From: RGIG5579 sp045655865
GTDB taxonomy: Bacteria; Bacillota; Clostridia; Oscillospirales; SIG627
NCBI GenBank assembly: GCA_045655865.1
Contig: JAZOQB010000048.1
Span: forward strand, 1-29,304
Reading direction: 5' to 3'
DNA length: 29,304 nt
This document shows, piece after piece, positions 22,333 through 29,304 of the stretch. Below the pieces are notes generated by a model. The model saw only the letters and a list, made by a program, of their open reading frames with translations, searched no databases and was not told the origin of the DNA. The stretch's first letter is position 1, and every line of letters begins with the position of its first letter. The position numbers and the translations under genes were made by a program.

Positions 22333-23029
22333 GATTCTCTCCCTCTTTCCCCCGTTTTTTCAGGATATGCTCGTATATCCAAAGGCCTGCCAGGCTGACG
22401 GCCATGGTAATGCCAAAAACGATCACGGCAAACAGATAGTTTCGATCTCCCAACGCGTCGCCTCCCACAGTAGAGGTGATCACCGATGGAATTCGGGCAA
22501 ACGTGGAAAGGATCACCCATTTCCCCAATTTGATATCCGTTAGCGGGACAAAATAGGAGATCAGGTCTTTGGGCGTTCCGGGAATTGTCATAAGAATGAA
22601 AAAGACGATATAAACCTTTCTGGAATCCTTGAAAAAACGCATGGATCGAATCTTTTCCATAGAAAAGAAAAAATTCACCAATCGAATGCCTAAAGCGCGG
22701 ACCAAAAGGAACACCAACGTGCTCCCGATGGCACAGCCCGCCAGCACCAGAACCGTTCCCTCCAGAGTTCCGAAAGAAAAACCGGCAGCAATCTCTAAGG
22801 GTTCCCCGGGGATCAAGGCGATCAAAGTCTGCACGGCCATCATACCTACAAAGCTAAACCGCGCTCCCCATCCCTTTTCCTCCACCCAATTCCGGAACAC
22901 AGCGGGATCCCGAAACAAAGAGAGGATCGGGCGGCCCAAAAAAACGGCAAGGGCAACAAACAGGACGGTAAGAGCAAGGAGTGCTGCAATACCCAGCCAC
23001 TTTCGCCTTGCATCCATATTTGTTTTCAT
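22319..23029 (-). CDS. TVP38/TMEM64 family membrane protein (VTT domain)
   Basis: The 236-residue integral membrane protein has the VTT (SNARE-associated/DedA-like) core: IPGEPLEIAAGFSFG at 73-87 with re-entrant loop features, G-rich helix GCAIGSTLVFLLVRALG, the second re-entrant region IPGTPKDLISYFVPLT at 149-164, and FARIPSVITSTVGGDALG. VTT proteins in eukaryotes are lipid scramblases and bacterial DedA relatives flip carrier lipids or phosphatidylethanolamine; TVP38-type members are less studied and the lipid here is unknown. The start overlaps the amidase stop (ATGA) and its end overlaps the ABC gene, so all three proteins are translationally coupled. Confidence 0.9.
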   Translation of the reverse strand: MKTNMDARRKWLGIAALLALTVLFVALAVFLGRPILSLFRDPAVFRNWVEEKGWGARFSFVGMMAVQTLIALIPGEPLEIAAGFSFGTLEGTVLVLAGCAIGSTLVFLLVRALGIRLVNFFFSMEKIRSMRFFKDSRKVYIVFFILMTIPGTPKDLISYFVPLTDIKLGKWVILSTFARIPSVITSTVGGDALGDRNYLFAVIVFGITMAVSLAGLWIYEHILKKRGKEGENHAGN

Positions 23030-23772
23030 AGAGCATCCTTTCTCATTTCATTTGCCACATCCTCTTTGAGCTCCTGCCAAGCATCCTGGTGCTCCACATA
23101 ATACAATGGGCACATCTTTCCCGTCACGTCATAATGGCGGATCATGTTATTTTCATTCAAATCATATTCTTTACACAGCCAGGCCAGAAGTCGAACCAGG
23201 GACGCGTAGGTGATATCGGAAAACTTTCCCGTGGAATCGGGATGGCAGACTTCAATGGAAATGGTGTCTCGGTTTCTCTCATTGGTGGCGCTGGATTTTT
23301 CATCCAAAGGCACACACTGGATCACCTCTCCCTCCAGTCCCACGATAAAATGGGCGCTGGTCTCCGACTGGCTTCCGGCAAAATAGTTGCGATTGGCCTG
23401 CGCGCTGGTGCCGGGATTGGCCACATAATGCACTGCCAAATCCCGCACTGCCTCCAGCTTTTCTCCGCGCCGAGAAGCGCCGTCAACATCAATGAGCTGC
23501 ACGTCTACCCAATCGGGCACTTCCACCCATCCCTCTTTCCCCGTTTCCGGGTGGGTGGCTGTCGGAGTATCCTCCTTTGGTTTGGATTCACTCCAGAGAG
23601 CGAAAAAATTCCCCTGAAAAAGAACACCTGCCAAAATTCCCAGTCCCACGAAAACAAGGGCGGCAAAAGCTGCCACCGCAAAACGAGGCCATTTTGGCTT
23701 TTTCGGTGGAACAGGAGGAAGCGAAACCTCCGGAACGGTGTTGATCGTTTCTTTTTTTGTAAGGGTAGGCAT
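23026..23772 (-). CDS. Membrane-anchored N-acetylmuramoyl-L-alanine amidase (Amidase_2)
   Basis: The 248-residue protein has a short cytoplasmic Pro/Lys-rich head (1-30), one membrane helix (31-53) and an extracellular Amidase_2/PGRP domain (about 85-245). The zinc ligands are His115 (LAVHYV), His213 (IRHYDVTGK) and Cys221, with SAHF (139-142) and Glu174 also conserved. The enzyme cleaves the amide bond between N-acetylmuramic acid and L-alanine of peptidoglycan. The uncleaved-looking helix suggests it stays tethered to the outer membrane face. It is the first gene of the three-gene operon, with a sigma-A promoter upstream. The ribosome binding site is modest (TAGGA). Confidence 0.92.
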   Translation of the reverse strand: MPTLTKKETINTVPEVSLPPVPPKKPKWPRFAVAAFAALVFVGLGILAGVLFQGNFFALWSESKPKEDTPTATHPETGKEGWVEVPDWVDVQLIDVDGASRRGEKLEAVRDLAVHYVANPGTSAQANRNYFAGSQSETSAHFIVGLEGEVIQCVPLDEKSSATNERNRDTISIEVCHPDSTGKFSDITYASLVRLLAWLCKEYDLNENNMIRHYDVTGKMCPLYYVEHQDAWQELKEDVANEMRKDAL

Positions 23773-23853
23773 AGCGTCATATTCCTATCTATTATGATTT
23801 TTTATTACCGAAAACGAACAGCGTCCCGACAAAAATCCCCTTTTCTTTTTTTC

Positions 23854-23882
23854 ATTCTATCATACGAAAAAACGGAATGCAA
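23854..23882 (-). promoter_or_regulatory. Sigma-A promoter of the amidase-VTT-ABC operon
   Basis: On the minus strand, TTGCAT (23882-23877), a 17-bp spacer and TAGAAT (23859-23854), about 80 bases before the amidase start. It is back to back with the acyl-CoA synthetase promoter. Confidence 0.65.
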
Positions 23883-23912
23883 GCGGCTCCGTTAACTTTT
23901 CTCGCCAAAGCA

Positions 23913-23941
23913 TTGACAAAGAGTTGAAAAAATGATAACAT
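23913..23941 (+). promoter_or_regulatory. Sigma-A promoter of the acyl-CoA synthetase gene
   Basis: TTGACA (23913-23918), a 17-bp spacer and TAACAT (23936-23941), about 30 bases before the start codon. Confidence 0.75.
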
Positions 23942-23970
23942 GGTTTTAAATACTAGGTGAGGTTATTTTT

Positions 23971-25677
23971 ATGAAAAAACTGACTCCGCTCCGCAAAATC
24001 CCCCGCCGGGATCTGATCCGTGATTTTCTTTTGGATTCTCTGGCAAAATACGGTGACAACATCACGTTTCTTTCCAAAAAAGAGACCGCAGGCAAAACCC
24101 TGACCCAAAGCATCACCTACCGAGCCTTCTGGGAGGAGATCCGAACTCTTGGCGCCGGAATGATCCGTATGGGTCTTCGAGGAAAGCGCGTAGCCATCAT
24201 TGGCTTCAATTCCTACGAGTGGATCCTGACCTATCTTGCGGTAGTGTGCGGCGTGGGTATTGCAGTTCCTCTTGACAAAGAATTAACCGAAGACGGCGTT
24301 CGCATGTCGCTCAGTCAAGCAAAGTGCGACGCGGTGGTCTTTGACGAAAAGCACCTGGAGCTTATGAAGACTCTTTCCCAGGATCCGTCTTGCCAAGTCC
24401 AGCAATTTATCACTACAAAAAAGCTTGACGAGGCCTTTATCTGTGTCGAAGAAATCGAAAAAATGGGCAATACCGAGGACAAGGAACTTTTCGACAGCTA
24501 TCAGCCCGATCCGGATGAATTAGCCTGCTTGGTCTTCACTTCCGGAACCACTTCCTCCTCCAAGGCTGTGATGCTTTCCAACCGAAACATCTGTACCGTT
24601 CTTTTTGATCTTCTGAGCTGCGAGTCCTTCTACCCCACAGACCGCAACCTGGTCTTTCTCCCCCTTCATCACACCTTTGGCTTTGTTGGACTGATTCTGA
24701 TGATCGTGTTCGGCATCACCAACATCTTCTGCGATGGGCTGCGCTATATTCAGAAGAACCTGAAAGATTACAAAATCACAACCTTCATCGGCGTTCCCCT
24801 CCTCTTAGAAGCCATGTACCGCAACATCTGGAAAGGGATTGAAAAGAAGGGGATGACCAAAAAGGTTCAGACCGGATTGAAGCTCAGCCGCTCTCTTTTG
24901 AAAGTCGGGATCGATGTAAGAAGAAAGATCTTCCGCCCCATTTTAGAGGAACTGGGCGGGGAACTTCGCTTTATCGTCTCCGGCGCTTCCGCCTTGAGTG
25001 CCGAGGTGGTCGATGGCTTTAACGATTTTGGTATTTTAGCCGTTCAAGGCTACGGTTTGACTGAAACCAGCCCCGTTTTGGCCGCGGAAAGCATTTTGCA
25101 CCGCTGTCCGGGTTCCGTCGGCCTTGCGATGCCCTCGGTAGAGATCACCATTGAAAACCCAGGTGAGGACGGGATCGGAGAAATTGCTGCACGGGGTCCG
25201 AACGTAATGCTGGGTTATTACGAAATGCCCGAAGAAACGGCGAAGGTCATTCGCGACGGAAAGTTTTACACCGGGGACTTAGGGAAGATCGACAAAGACG
25301 GATACCTACACATCACCGGAAGAAAGAAAAACGTCATCGTTCTGAAAAACGGAAAGAACGTTTATCCCGAGGAATTGGAAGAAATCCTTTCCAAGCTCCC
25401 TTACGTCAGCGAGGTAATGGTGTACGGCAAGGAGAAAGGCGACGACCTTCTGGTTTCCGCCAAGATCGTATACAACAAGGAATACTTCCGAGAAGCCATG
25501 CCGGATAAGAGCGAACAAGAACTGGCCGCCTGGATGAAGGAGGACGTTGTAAAAATCAACGAGACTCTCCCCTCCTACCAGCACATCAAAAACCTTACCT
25601 TCCAGACCACGCCCTTTGTGAAAACCAGTACCGCCAAGGTCAAGCGTCAGGAAGAAATTGAAAAAGACCAATACTAA
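23971..25677 (+). CDS. AMP-forming acyl-CoA synthetase / acyl-protein ligase
   Basis: The 568-residue enzyme belongs to the ANL superfamily. The P-loop is VFTSGTTSSSKAVM (188-201), the A5 motif GYGLTETSP (360-368), the A7-A8 hinge YTGDLGKIDKDGYLHITGRKK starts at about 433, and the catalytic Lys is in the C-terminal TSTAKVKR. It activates a carboxylic acid to the adenylate and passes it to CoA or a carrier protein; overall similarity by eye is to long-chain fatty acid ligases (FadD/FAA1 type), but chain length cannot be told. The start follows TAGGTGAGG at a suitable distance. It is a single-gene unit with its own promoter and terminator. Confidence 0.93.
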   Translation: MKKLTPLRKIPRRDLIRDFLLDSLAKYGDNITFLSKKETAGKTLTQSITYRAFWEEIRTLGAGMIRMGLRGKRVAIIGFNSYEWILTYLAVVCGVGIAVPLDKELTEDGVRMSLSQAKCDAVVFDEKHLELMKTLSQDPSCQVQQFITTKKLDEAFICVEEIEKMGNTEDKELFDSYQPDPDELACLVFTSGTTSSSKAVMLSNRNICTVLFDLLSCESFYPTDRNLVFLPLHHTFGFVGLILMIVFGITNIFCDGLRYIQKNLKDYKITTFIGVPLLLEAMYRNIWKGIEKKGMTKKVQTGLKLSRSLLKVGIDVRRKIFRPILEELGGELRFIVSGASALSAEVVDGFNDFGILAVQGYGLTETSPVLAAESILHRCPGSVGLAMPSVEITIENPGEDGIGEIAARGPNVMLGYYEMPEETAKVIRDGKFYTGDLGKIDKDGYLHITGRKKNVIVLKNGKNVYPEELEEILSKLPYVSEVMVYGKEKGDDLLVSAKIVYNKEYFREAMPDKSEQELAAWMKEDVVKINETLPSYQHIKNLTFQTTPFVKTSTAKVKRQEEIEKDQY

Positions 25678-25680
25678 ATA

Positions 25681-25710
25681 AAAAACCACCGGATTGCTCC
25701 GGTGGTTTTT
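25681..25710. terminator. Bidirectional terminator after the acyl-CoA synthetase gene
   Basis: AAAAACCACCGGA (25681-25693) pairs with TCCGGTGGTTTTT (25698-25710), with T-runs on both strands. It serves the convergent HAD gene as well. Confidence 0.92.
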
Positions 25711-25714
25711 TTAT

Positions 25715-26368
25715 TTAAAACAAAGAGAGGATCTCCATGGGAGAGGATGCTAAAAAATCCGGCTCAAAGGAGGCTAACTGTTCTTTGGTCCGATACCCCC
25801 AAAGGGCAGCCACCGTAAAGACTTTCGCATTTTTACCGGTGAGCATATCCACCTCAGTATCTCCAATGTAAATACAGTCTTCTTTTTTCACACCCACCTC
25901 CTCCAGGATGGCAAAAACTCCGGCAGGATCGGGCTTTACGGGAATTTTCATCTGATCTCCGCGAATGATATCAAACAGGTCTTTGCCAAAAAAGGCCTCT
26001 ACAAATTCTACGCAAGAGCCGTGGTCTTTGTTAGACAGCACCCCAAGGCCCACGCCCTTTTGCTTGAGCTGAAATAGAAGGGACTTGATACCCGAAAAAG
26101 GAAAGTTGACGTCGGTCAGAGCCAGGGTGCTCTGCTTTTCCAGATATAAGCGCCAAAACTGATCGAAGTGGCGATGTTCCAGATCCCCCGCCGCCTCTAA
26201 AATTCCAAAGACGAAGCCTTCGATCCCACCCCCGGAAAAAACGGCGTACCGTTCTCTGGGGAAGGTAGGAAGACCCAGGGAAGCGAGCGCAAAATTTCCG
26301 CAAAGTTGCATGGATTGGGTCGTATCAAAAAGGGTACCGTCCAAATCAAAAATGGCAAATTTCTTCAT
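25715..26368 (-). CDS. HAD-superfamily hydrolase (phosphoglycolate phosphatase-like)
   Basis: The 217-residue protein has the four HAD motifs: FDLDGTLFDT (Asp8 nucleophile, Asp10), LSNKDHG (motif II), KPDPAGV (Lys, motif III) and YIGDTEVDM (motif IV acids). A helical cap between motifs I and II marks subfamily I (beta-phosphoglucomutase / phosphoglycolate phosphatase group). The substrate is unknown. I start at ATG 26368, which opens the conserved MKKFAIFDLDG and follows GAGAGG; an upstream extension of 35 codons would lie wholly inside the preceding gene. It begins one base after the stop of the GDSL gene, so the two are coupled. Confidence 0.9.
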   Translation of the reverse strand: MKKFAIFDLDGTLFDTTQSMQLCGNFALASLGLPTFPRERYAVFSGGGIEGFVFGILEAAGDLEHRHFDQFWRLYLEKQSTLALTDVNFPFSGIKSLLFQLKQKGVGLGVLSNKDHGSCVEFVEAFFGKDLFDIIRGDQMKIPVKPDPAGVFAILEEVGVKKEDCIYIGDTEVDMLTGKNAKVFTVAALWGYRTKEQLASFEPDFLASSPMEILSLF

Positions 26369-26369
26369 T

Positions 26370-27527
26370 TTAATCCTCTCTGCAGGGGAAGGTCTCTCCG
26401 GAACAGGATAAAATTCCAGACTGTTCAATGGCCTGATAGAGCGCTTGTGCCCAAAGCATACTTCCCTTTTCATTGGGGTGATCGCCGTATTGGGTCAGGT
26501 GAGGCTCCAATTCGCTTTTTTGCAAAACCGGAACCACGTCAAAAAGAAGATCTACTTTTTTGGAAAGGGTCTGTTTTATGTACTCGTTGACCTTTTCCCA
26601 TACCGTAATCTGTTCCCCTTTGTAACAAAAGGGCGGAACGGTTTGCAATATCACCGTTTTGTTTTCCTTTTTCAAAAAGGAGACCACCCGGATAAGATCC
26701 GCAATGACCTGATCCTGGGAAGCGCCTTGACGAATGTCGTTGACTCCGTAGCACACCACGAGAATATCGTTTTGCTTGGCTTTATACGCCCACGCGCCGT
26801 CACTGGCCATATCATTGGCCCTGCCAAACCCCAAGCCAAGATTCCAATAGGCATACTCGTCACCCAGCTTGCGCGACAAAACGGCATTCCAATGATCATA
26901 CGAATTTTCCTTCGCTCCGATGCCCTGGGTAATGGAATCCCCAAGAAAGCCAATTCTTCCCTGAGTTTTCCTGTCGCACCCGATCATTCCGGCAAAAGGC
27001 ATTTTCTTGCCGTAGGCCCATCCGTTCTCTCCTTTGAGAAAAACGGGGAGAAGCGTCTCTTCGTGATACGGGATCATCTCGCCGGAAAAAGCAAGCTCCA
27101 GACACAGATAATCGTCTTTTTCAAAACAAAGTGGCACCGGATCCGAATGAAAAAATTCGCCAGGTGCCACCTCTTTCTCCACGCGACCCTGAAAGGTCAG
27201 CGGAACAAATTCTCTTTTTTGGGAATGAATGACCGCGGCAGCGCTGGGATCTTTAAAGTTTTCAGGCAAACTTCCTTTGCTGTATCTGGCGATGTGCGCA
27301 CGGTGAATCTTCCAAGGGCGACAGATCAGATTTTTATGGCTTACGCTTCCGTCTGCGAACGTACTGTCGATAATATTGGAAAACAGGAGAGAATAACGGT
27401 ACTGACCGGGGCAAGAAATTTTGTAAAAGACTCTTCCTTGGCAAATTTGATCTTTCTTGGAAAGAAAAAAGTGCTGATTTCCACTGCCTGCAACGGTATT
27501 GGAAGAATACTGCTCAAAAAAATGCAT
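26370..27527 (-). CDS. GDSL/SGNH-family hydrolase with N-terminal beta domain
   Basis: The 385-residue protein has a beta-rich N-terminal half (about 1-185) and a C-terminal SGNH domain: block I FLGDSITQG with Ser198, block II Gly in the GLGFGRAND segment, block III GVND with Asn263, and block V DHPNEKG with His350. Such two-part proteins are usually carbohydrate esterases (deacetylases). No signal peptide is seen, so it is probably cytosolic. The usual Asp three residues before the catalytic His is Tyr347; the nearest acid is Asp349. It may work with a Ser-His dyad. The start follows AGAGGGG. The HAD phosphatase gene follows directly, suggesting a joint role in small-molecule or sugar metabolism. 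Confidence 0.88.
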   Translation of the reverse strand: MHFFEQYSSNTVAGSGNQHFFLSKKDQICQGRVFYKISCPGQYRYSLLFSNIIDSTFADGSVSHKNLICRPWKIHRAHIARYSKGSLPENFKDPSAAAVIHSQKREFVPLTFQGRVEKEVAPGEFFHSDPVPLCFEKDDYLCLELAFSGEMIPYHEETLLPVFLKGENGWAYGKKMPFAGMIGCDRKTQGRIGFLGDSITQGIGAKENSYDHWNAVLSRKLGDEYAYWNLGLGFGRANDMASDGAWAYKAKQNDILVVCYGVNDIRQGASQDQVIADLIRVVSFLKKENKTVILQTVPPFCYKGEQITVWEKVNEYIKQTLSKKVDLLFDVVPVLQKSELEPHLTQYGDHPNEKGSMLWAQALYQAIEQSGILSCSGETFPCRED

Positions 27528-27555
27528 CGGCTTTTCCCCTCTTTTATGTTAAAAA

Positions 27556-27590
27556 AAAGAAACATCCTGCGCAAGCACACGATGTTTCTT
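27556..27590 (-). terminator. Terminator after tRNA-Glu
   Basis: On the minus strand AAAGAAACATC is followed, after a 14-base loop, by GATGTTTCTTT (the stem lies at 27556-27566 and 27581-27591) and a long T-run (27558-27551). The outermost base overlaps the tRNA 3' end. Confidence 0.85.
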
Positions 27591-27665
27591 TGGTGACCCG
27601 TACGGGATTTGAACCCATGTTACCGCCGTGAAAGGGCGGTGTCTTAACCGCTTGACCAACGGGCC
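27591..27665 (-). tRNA. tRNA-Glu (anticodon UUC)
   Basis: The 75-nt tRNA on the minus strand begins GGCCCGTTGGTCAAGCGGT, has anticodon arm CCGCC-CTTTCAC-GGCGG (TTC), T-arm GGGTTCAAATCCC, acceptor partner ACGGGTC, discriminator A and encoded CCA. Confidence 0.97.
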
Positions 27666-27677
27666 GAATGCTAGGGT

Positions 27678-27706
27678 ATTATACCAAAGGAAAGAGGGAT
27701 TGTCAA
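27678..27706 (-). promoter_or_regulatory. Sigma-A promoter of tRNA-Glu
   Basis: On the minus strand, TTGACA (27706-27701), a 17-bp spacer and TATAAT (27683-27678): both consensus boxes and ideal spacing. The -35 box starts only eight bases after the stop of the radical SAM gene. Confidence 0.92.
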
Positions 27707-27713
27707 GTACTTT

Positions 27714-28619
27714 TTAAGTTTTTTTCAAAGCCTCTCCTTGCCGGATCCCTTCTTCCCGCAAACGGCGGGAAATGGCGTTCAAAACCCGTTTTTTATCTCC
27801 ACTCCAAAGGGGCGCGATCAGTTCCCTTTTATCTCCGTCCCCCGTTAAGCGGTGAATGACGATGTGCGGGGGAACGTGGCGCAAAAGATCCGTTACCCGG
27901 TAAACATATTCCTCCAAAGTCAAAGGGGTATAGTTCATCCGAGCAAGCTCTGTATCCTTCAACACGTGGAGCAAGTGAAATTTGATCCCATCGATGGGAT
28001 GAGAAACAGCAAAACCAAGTGTGGCGATCTCATCCTCGTGACTTTCCCCCGGAAGCCCCAGGATTAGGTGGACAATGACCTCAATCCCCCGTTGATGAAG
28101 AGCGCGAACGGCGTTTTCAAACACCCGGTTCGGATACCCTCGGCGGATCGTCTCCACCGTCTCCGGCTTTGCGGTTTGCAGCCCCAGTTCCACCCACACA
28201 GGCTTGATCTTCCGAAGTTCCTCCAAAAGATCCAAGACCTCTTCTCCCAGGCAGTCAGGTCGAGTGGCCACGGAAAGAACCAGAACTTCCGGATCTGCCA
28301 TGGCTTCAAAAAAGAGCTTTCTCTGAACGTCGATCGGCCCGTAAGTAGATGAAAACGATTGAAAATAGGCAACGTATCCGGGATTTTTGTCACGGATCTT
28401 TCCCTGAACCCGTGCTTTTCCCTCACGAATTTGGTCCGCCACGGATTTGGTCTCATCGGCAGCAAAGTTTCCGGCGCCCTTGGCCGAACAGAATATGCAT
28501 CCGCCCACCCCCAACGTTCCGTCTCGGTTGGGGCAGGTAAAGGGGGTGGAAAGAGAAATTTTATAGACTTTTTTCCCAAATTGTTCCCGCAGGGCAGTAT
28601 TTAAGTCACGATAGGGCAT
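27714..28619 (-). CDS. Radical SAM protein, YtqA/YhcC (TIGR01212) family
   Basis: The 301-residue protein has the unusual spacing of cluster cysteines that marks this family: Cys29 in FTCPNRDGT, then Cys41 and Cys44 in GGCIFC (C-x11-C-x2-C). It continues with AYFQSFSSTYGP, SVATRPDCL, VELGLQT and HLILGLPGE, the SAM-binding and core barrel strands of Elp3-like radical SAM enzymes. The function of the family has not been settled; it is widespread in Firmicutes and proteobacteria. It is cytosolic. The start has AAGGA and GGAAG upstream. It lies 20 bases downstream of the MATE gene on the same strand, so the two may be cotranscribed, and no terminator separates it from the tRNA-Glu promoter. Confidence 0.92.
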   Translation of the reverse strand: MPYRDLNTALREQFGKKVYKISLSTPFTCPNRDGTLGVGGCIFCSAKGAGNFAADETKSVADQIREGKARVQGKIRDKNPGYVAYFQSFSSTYGPIDVQRKLFFEAMADPEVLVLSVATRPDCLGEEVLDLLEELRKIKPVWVELGLQTAKPETVETIRRGYPNRVFENAVRALHQRGIEVIVHLILGLPGESHEDEIATLGFAVSHPIDGIKFHLLHVLKDTELARMNYTPLTLEEYVYRVTDLLRHVPPHIVIHRLTGDGDKRELIAPLWSGDKKRVLNAISRRLREEGIRQGEALKKT

Positions 28620-28639
28620 TTTTCTTCCATTCCTTGTTT

Positions 28640-29304
28640 TTACTTATCAGCTTCTGCCTTCAAGCTTTCAGCGCACACCCCTACTCTTTTTTTTACATAG
28701 CCCATGCACCCGAAACACAAAAGAATCTGCAATACGGTGGAAATGGGGGTAGCAAGTCCGATGCGGAAAAGGGAAACTGGCGTGATACGGCTCATGAAAA
28801 AGGACACGGGAACTCGCACCAGAAAGGCACCGACAATCCCCTGAACCATAACAAAAGAAGTCATCTCCATTCCGTTGAAAAACCCTATATAACAAAAGAG
28901 AAAGGAAGTCAAAATGCAGTCAAAGGCGTAAGCCTTAAGGTACTTGGAGGAGGCGGCGATCAGTTCCGGATCCTCAGCAAAAATCCAAGACAGCACTTCT
29001 CCCTGGAAAAAGGAAAGGTAAAACATAACCGCACCGAAGGCCAGAGACACCAAGATGGCGTAGCGAAGTGCTTTCATCGCCCGTTCCGGCTTTCCTGCGC
29101 CGCGGTTCTGTGCTACAAAAGCGGACATGGACTGCATAAAGGCCATGGGGACGAGCATAATGAACGCACAGACCTTTTCCGCCACGCCAACCCCGGCGGA
29201 TTCTTTTACACCCAGAGCATTGACAATGGATAGAACCACCAAAAAGGAGACCCCCACCAAAAGGTCCTGCAGAGCAATGGGCGCACCAAGACGCACGACT
29301 TTCT
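28640..29304 (-). CDS. MATE family efflux transporter, C-terminal part (partial)
   Basis: The frame is open to the right edge of the window, so the gene begins outside it; about 221 C-terminal residues are visible, roughly half of a normal MATE protein. They hold the second six-helix bundle, starting with LGAPIALQDLLVGVSFLVVL, then FMQSMSAFVAQNRGAGKPERA, which is the typical repeat of the MATE fold, and FCYIGFFNGM and MVQGIVGAFLVRVP. MATE proteins export drugs or metabolites in exchange for sodium or protons; the substrate cannot be told. The radical SAM gene follows after 20 bases. Confidence 0.88.
   Translation of the reverse strand, partial: KVVRLGAPIALQDLLVGVSFLVVLSIVNALGVKESAGVGVAEKVCAFIMLVPMAFMQSMSAFVAQNRGAGKPERAMKALRYAILVSLAFGAVMFYLSFFQGEVLSWIFAEDPELIAASSKYLKAYAFDCILTSFLFCYIGFFNGMEMTSFVMVQGIVGAFLVRVPVSFFMSRITPVSLFRIGLATPISTVLQILLCFGCMGYVKKRVGVCAESLKAEADK

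Noticed and set aside
26445..27596. 383-codon open frame opposite the GDSL hydrolase gene
   Set aside because: It is the shadow of the GDSL gene; the translation shows no recognisable motif, and the minus-strand protein has the catalytic blocks.
1..29304. CRISPR array, restriction-modification, toxin-antitoxin or phage genes
   Set aside because: I looked for regularly spaced repeats and for such protein families and found none.

Overview
The window looks like a chromosomal segment from an anaerobic, endospore-forming member of the Clostridia (Bacillota). The evidence is the forespore regulator SpoVT, a CwlJ/GerQ spore-germination pair, clostridial-type strong ribosome binding sites, a MutS/MutL pair with an endonuclease-type MutL, and several sigma-A-type promoters. 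Most of it (about 2.1 kb to the end) has balanced base composition. The first 2 kb are clearly AT-rich, with different codon use, and look acquired. I cannot name a genus.

Layout. Positions 1-2028 are an AT-rich accessory patch: the tail of an AraC-type regulator, a partial second copy of the spoVT control region and its first 12 codons, about 400 bp of noncoding DNA full of inverted repeats, and one membrane acyltransferase. At 2029-7251 lie spoVT, then on the minus strand rpe, an EF-G-like GTPase and an AspT-type antiporter, each with its own terminator or promoter. At 7401-16711 a long plus-strand run holds a U32-family protein, a lipid kinase, and then miaB-mutS-mutL-flavin reductase behind a good promoter. 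At 16778-17026 are two serine tRNA genes. At 17179-19441 are tspO, the minus-strand cwlJ-gerQ operon and a parvulin. At 19519-23772 a minus-strand three-gene operon with overlapping genes encodes a membrane-anchored amidase, a TVP38/VTT membrane protein and a fused ABC-ATPase/FtsX-type permease. At 23971-29304 are an acyl-CoA synthetase, a GDSL hydrolase/HAD phosphatase pair, tRNA-Glu, a radical SAM protein and the end of a MATE transporter.

How the genes fit together. MiaB, MutS and MutL are a conserved genome- and tRNA-maintenance cluster. CwlJ and GerQ act together on spore cortex during germination, and a sigma-K-like promoter precedes them. SpoVT is the late forespore regulator, with a sigma-G-like promoter. 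The amidase/VTT/ABC operon is the least familiar combination and may be an envelope-remodelling module.

The most unusual structure is at the left end. The whole spoVT control region (sigma-G-like promoter, leader, ribosome binding site, 12 codons) is present twice, 1.6 kb apart, flanking the AT-rich acyltransferase cassette. The upstream copy carries what looks like a small insertion flanked by TAATA, and the DNA between the copies contains a MITE-like unit and a multi-branched inverted-repeat structure.
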